A stretch of DNA of 64,000 bases, taken from positions 327,501 through 391,500 of the forward strand of contig JAIXMN010000007.1 in assembly GCA_025716815.1 (NCBI GenBank), written 5' to 3'. The stretch comes from Dichotomocladium elegans. Its lineage: Eukaryota > Mucoromycota > Mucoromycetes > Mucorales > Lichtheimiaceae. Under the pieces are notes generated by a model. The model made no database searches and had not been told where the DNA came from. It was given only the letters and a program-made list of their open reading frames with translations. The translations under genes were made by a program, and so were the position numbers. Positions 59,203-64,000 of the stretch are shown here, one piece after another; position 1 is the stretch's first letter, and the number at the start of each line of letters is the position of its first letter.

Positions 59203-62200
59203 TTACTGCTACTACTGTTGCCCAGAACCTGGGCAGCTTGGTTTGCCTAATGAATGAGAGTGATGTCAGCATAAAGGAAATCCTTACCAGTGTCCTTTTG
59301 CGAGTATAGAGATGCGGCGGGGAGGGGGAGCAGAGAGGTAAGGAGGAAAGGGGAGGGGGAGAAGAGGAGGCAAAGGTGCATATCACATTACCTGAACAAG
59401 GGAGAAGCGATGCATTTCCTTCTTGTCCATATTCATCTTCTTGTTCATGCTAAGCAACCGCTTGCCAAAGTTGCGCGGCTGTTCGAGTGACCGCAACGAA
59501 CGTGTGCGGTTAGCATAGTAGCGAGCGGACGACGTGGCCGAAATGACAGAAGCGCGGCGTGAGCCCGTGCCTGCCAAGGGGGTCTTGTTCTCGGCAAGAG
59601 TATTGCGGGGAGTGAAGATGAACTGCATAAAGAATTTGCAGAAGTCCATAGGGAGGAACCAGAGAATGTTCCAGATCCAGACAATGCCAGCCCAGTGCCA
59701 GCCACAGCCACGCATAAAGGTAAAATCCCAATCGGCGTAGACAGCGATGAAGGTAGCAACGAGCTGCGCGATGACAAAGGCGAAGAGAAGATACGTCGAG
59801 GGACGTTCCATAAAGAACCAGGAGCGGGAACGTGTAATGAAAATAAGCGCCTGAGAGATGGTCGATACCTGGAGATAGATGATCGAATGGTAGATGCTGT
59901 CGTTGACGTCCGCCGGGAGCTCAACGCCAAATTTGTCACGGAAGAAGGTTGAGTGGAACATGACGCCTGCAAAGGCAAGGGTAGAAGCAGCCTGGTAAAG
60001 ACCGTACATGATGGCGTACGAGAAGATCTCCCGAAGGTTCCATTGATCAGGATAAGGAGATGGCTTGACACGGTCAGTGGAGATGGTCATGATGGTGCCA
60101 TCGTTCAGCACAGCGACGATCAGCACAGGGAACGGAGGGAAATCATGCTCGAATGCAAAGCAGAGAACTGCAAATCCGACTACGACACGGATCGTAATAG
60201 AGCAGGCGTAGATGGCGTAGTTGCGCATCCGCTGGAAGATCTGCCGTGAGCCAATGATGGCTTCCACAATCACAGACAGACCAGGCTCGGTCAAGACAAT
60301 GTCTGCCGCCGAACGCGCTGCATCGGATGCATCGGCCACAGCAACGCCCACATTTGCCTTGGAGAGTGCCGGAGCATCGTTCACACCATCGCCTGTCATG
60401 GCAGTCATATGGCCCATGGCCTGCAAGCGCTCGACAATCTCGTACTTGTGCTCAGGGTAAACGCCCGCAAATCCATCTGCTTGCAGGACCATGTCGTCGA
60501 TACTGTCGTAACCCGAACCTGCAGGGGGGCCATCCTTGAGCGCCTTCGAAAGAAACATATTGTCGCCCATGCCAAGGCGTCGGCCAGTCTCCTTGGCAAT
60601 CGCTAGCTGATCACCCGTAATCATCTTCACCTGGACACCAAGCGCAATGGAGCGGTCAATCGTCTCTTTGGTGTCCGAGCGCGGTGGATCGTAGATGGGT
60701 AAAAGACCAATCAGCCGGAAGCCTTTGCCCTCGCCCTCCACGTCGCCAGATGGCACCTCATCCACTGCAACAGCCAGTGCGCGCAAGCCGCGCCGTGCGA
60801 ACTCGTCAACGTCGTCATTGAGCGACTTGATCTGCTCAGGGGTCTTATCGCGGCTGCACAGATCGAGGATTGTATGTGACATGCCCTTCGTCACACGCAG
60901 AACCGCCCCGTCGGACTGTCGGCGATAGGTAATCTCTGTGCGCTTGACAACAGGGTTGAAAGGCTTGAACTCGAGCTCTTCAATACCGGCACGTGCGAGA
61001 TGAGGATCCGAGAGCGAGTTGACAATGCAAAAATCAATGGCGTCTTGATTTTCAGTGCGAGAGGCGTAGGCTGACAAAAGGATGATCTCCTCGCCGTCAA
61101 ACTCAGCATAGGTCTTGATCGTAGGCTTATCGACAATGAGTTTATTCAACGTCAGCGTGCCGGTTTTGTCTGAGCATAGAATGGTCACCGCAGCCATTTC
61201 CTCAATGGCTGTAATGCGAGTAACAATCGCCTTGTGCTCAGCAAGCTGCTTGGCGCCGATGGCAAGCGTGACTGACAGAACGGTGGGCCTAACAATAGCA
61301 AAAGGGACGATTAGCAATCCAACAAGACCCTGACATTGACATCACTACTACTACGTACATCGCAATCGGGATACCGCCGATAAGCAGGACCAGGATATTG
61401 TCAATGCCGCGCCTGTATTCGTAGTGGAAAGCGGGGTACATGACAAGGATCTCAATAACTACGAAAATGCCGATCGAGATAAGACAGAAATTGCCGATCT
61501 TTGCAAGAATGGTCTGCAAATGACCAACGTCGTCGTTCGCGTCTCCGACAAGCTTGGCAGCACGCCCGAAAAACGTGTTAATGCCCGTGCCGATGACGAT
61601 TGCATCAGCTTCGCCTTGCTTGACAGTTGATCCCGAAAAGATCTCATCGCCGGCCTCCTTTCCCACAGGCAGAGACTCTCCAGTCAATGCAGCCTGATCA
61701 ATCGAGACTTGTCCATGCGCCTATATCATATAGAGGGAACGAGATAAAGAGAGAGAGAGAGAGAAAAGACATTCGCAGGGAGAATTGTTGCAGATTAGTA
61801 CATGGTATTTCATTGTCGCACAAAGAAGCCCAAATTAGTTTACATTGAGAAGCCGGCCATCTGCTGGGACCACATCGCCGAGTTTGATCGAGATAATGTC
61901 GCCCGGAACGAGCTCGGCAGCTTCCATAGTTTTCCATTCTCCATCGCGCTTGACTTTACACTCTGGTGCGAGCGATTCCATTAGAGCCTTAACAGCGTTA
62001 CCGGCCTGGCGCTCTTCGTAAAAGCCGATAAGCGAATTGGCGAGCAGGAGAAGGACGATACCGATGAAGTCGGGGTAGTCTGGCGGCTTGCCGCCACCAT
62101 TGGCGAGTGCGATCGAGACAATAGCTGCAGCCTCCATGACCCAGGAAAGCGGGTTCCACATGAAGCTCAGGAACTGAAGGAACGCATTGACCTCCTTTTG

Positions 62201-62471
62201 CTCCAGCTTATTGTGGCCAAATTTTTCTATGCGTGCTGCGGCTTCATGGGACGTTAGGCCCTCTGGCTGGGACCTATCAAGTAGCAAGGGGTGTTGGTCA
62301 GTGCATGTAGAAAATAAAAGTGAGGAATAGCGGATATATGCGCTGCTGTATGCCATACTGGAGGAGCTGCAAAACGTCATCGGTTTCCATGGTGGACAAG
62401 TCGAACTTGTCCTTGTCATAGAGCTCCTCCACCGTGAGCGTTTGTACGGTCTCCATCAGCTTTTCTGCCAT
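59203..62471 (-). CDS. PMA1: Plasma-membrane H+-ATPase (P3A type)
   Basis: This is a proton pump that energises the plasma membrane. ATG 62471 ([20 protein letters not shown]). Exon 1 ends LLQ before GTATGG. It continues [20 protein letters not shown], the helices of [40 protein letters not shown] and the actuator [20 protein letters not shown]. The proton path is [20 protein letters not shown], the phosphorylation site [13 protein letters not shown], and the hinge [20 protein letters not shown]. The last long exon ends after [12 protein letters not shown] small final exon gives [19 protein letters not shown] at 59203. About 950 residues. Many blocks ([38 protein letters not shown]) resemble plant-type pumps more than yeast Pma1. 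Confidence 0.95.
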
Positions 62472-64000
62472 CGATTTTGATGATGTAGCTGGTAGAAGAC
62501 GTTAAGGGAGAGAAGAGAGAAAAAGAAAAGAAAATAAAAAAAAAAAGATAAAAGGAGAGGGGGAAGAACCAGTCTCCGGGAAGCACTTGGCCTTTTTAAA
62601 TAGGAAGATATAGTATATAGCCCAAGTATGTTTCTACACATACACACCATCTGCTTTCTATAGACACCCCTGAAATGGTCCAAAACAACGGGGACATCTT
62701 ACATGTACACGCGCATGGCGTAAGTTGGTTTTAGCCTTTATCATACGGTTTCTATTTTATTTTGGATAACTATGCAGTAAGACGAATTGTCTGTAGGAGT
62801 GCAATAGATTCAGGGCCAAGCGCAGCCGCAAAAGGGACTCGACTCATACGTATTAGAAAACAGAGAAAAATCCGACATCTGATATGCAGTATCAATGCAG
62901 AAGCCCTGGTAATTGCAATGCATTGATTCCTTAAATCGGTAAATCACCCCTTCCATTAGGGAGAGTGGCGGCTGGAGAGAGTGCGGCGAAGATAGTTTTC
63001 TTCATCCATTAACCGTAGAACGAAGAAAGATCTACTCGAACTCATACACCTCCGTTTTTTTTTTTTTTTGGCTGGTATATCGCTTCCCACACCCCAATTT
63101 AACTCTCTACCCCCCAAACTGTTCATTTGCTCGACAGCATTGCCAAAAGAAGAGAAAGAAGAAGAAAAAAAGGCTGAGCATCAGACAGGTTTCAAATGAC
63201 AACTTACATACAGAATGAATGCAATAGATAATAATCAATGACATAGTGTCATTTTCTCTCATCATCTCGTCATTTTGGATTAATATGCAAAGTGAAGAAC
63301 GAACAGTAGTACCACCACAAACTATGCCTTGCATGACAGCCAGTCATTATGCCACCGCTCCCATAGATATGGTCGACCATCCTAGTACCGGCATGTAATG
63401 ACATGCCTACCTATTTTGCCAGATGGATAAAAATGTGGGTATCGCGCTTGTGTGAGGCGGGTTGATCGACAATCCATCTGAGTCTGTCAATTATCGCAAT
63501 TCATTAGAAGTTTTCGTCAATAAAAAAAAAAACTCAATATGACGTGGGGGTGGGGGCCAGCATCTTTGTTATATTCAAAGCAGTAGAATGCTCGTGAGAA
63601 CGATGGGTGTCTGAACCCGCAACATTAACCAAAAAAAGGAATGAAAATAAGGACGGTTCCCACCTTCGACAACCATCTTAACAGGACCGCCAAGAAAAAA
63701 AATGCACTATTACAACAATCAAACCGATTCTCAGTCCGCATGGCATTGCCAAATGTATTACTGTTAATTGTCCAGCCCACATTAATTTAGCTCATATACC
63801 TTATATCGTATCCACTTTTGTAATTACAAAATATTTTGATGAGTCAGATTATCCGAAAAGCCAAAATATTTGATAATATCGGATAGCTAGGATTTGATGA
63901 CTCGGTGGTACAGTAGTATCCTGTGCGTAGATTAGACATACATGCCTGGAAATGTGTGGCAATTTTCATGTAGAGTGACAGCAGCCCGGGCAGACTGCAA
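62472..64000. other. Upstream region of the H+-ATPase gene
   Basis: 1.5 kb to the window end with no recognisable gene. Poly-A/T runs (62528-62552, 63055-63070) and a G-rich stretch at 63546-63557. It probably includes the pump's promoter. Confidence 0.45.

Overview
This is a nuclear segment of a fungal genome, most likely an early-diverging mould of the Mucoromycota (Mucorales-like). The evidence is numerous short introns (about 43 to 140 nt) with GTAAGT-type donors, compact genes on both strands, standard fungal housekeeping genes, glutamine-rich transcription factors, and many GT, GA and poly-A/T microsatellites between genes. No complete mobile element, CRISPR array, rRNA or tRNA gene was recognised.

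Layout. 1-870 (-) is the 5' part of a Tlg2/syntaxin-16 t-SNARE cut by the window edge. 2136-6761 (-) encodes the SA/Psc3 cohesin subunit. Around 7020-7800 (-) lies a decayed gene with several in-frame stops. 9479-10703 (+) is an unidentified membrane-tail protein. PEX13 (10917-12159), ribosomal protein eS8 (12504-13447), LSM8 (14345-14914), a small unknown (15131-15398), an ACAP-type BAR-PH-ArfGAP-ankyrin protein (15561-18297), mitochondrial aconitase (18550-21453), a CDK12/Ctk1-type kinase (21709-24378), GWT1 (24807-26563), SAP18 (26850-27587) and ALG2 (27862-29603) form a long run on the minus strand.

29604-45400 is sparser. It holds a C2H2 regulator with two finger pairs (32022-33709), a carrier-like membrane protein (37452-38360), a class III GH18 chitinase with a chitin-binding module (39069-41117) and ADE8/GART (43661-44284), separated by 2-4 kb stretches without recognisable genes. 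The right part carries two small unknowns, an F-box/LRR protein (47433-49156), a Sec4/Rab8 GTPase (50014-51101), the CHL1/DDX11 helicase (51883-55458), a two-finger GATA factor (57050-58240) and a plasma-membrane H+-ATPase (59203-62471).

The genes do not form one pathway, but several share themes. SA/Psc3 and CHL1 both serve sister-chromatid cohesion. TLG2, ACAP and SEC4 serve membrane traffic. ALG2, GWT1 and the chitinase serve glycosylation, GPI anchoring and the cell wall. The most distinctive sequence-level observations are five introns that are only in frame with GC-AG splice sites, a perfect 19-bp GC-rich hairpin inside a TLG2 intron, an 18-nt microexon in aconitase, and relic coding sequence broken by TGA/TAG at probable Trp positions. 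No convincing new multi-gene system was found.
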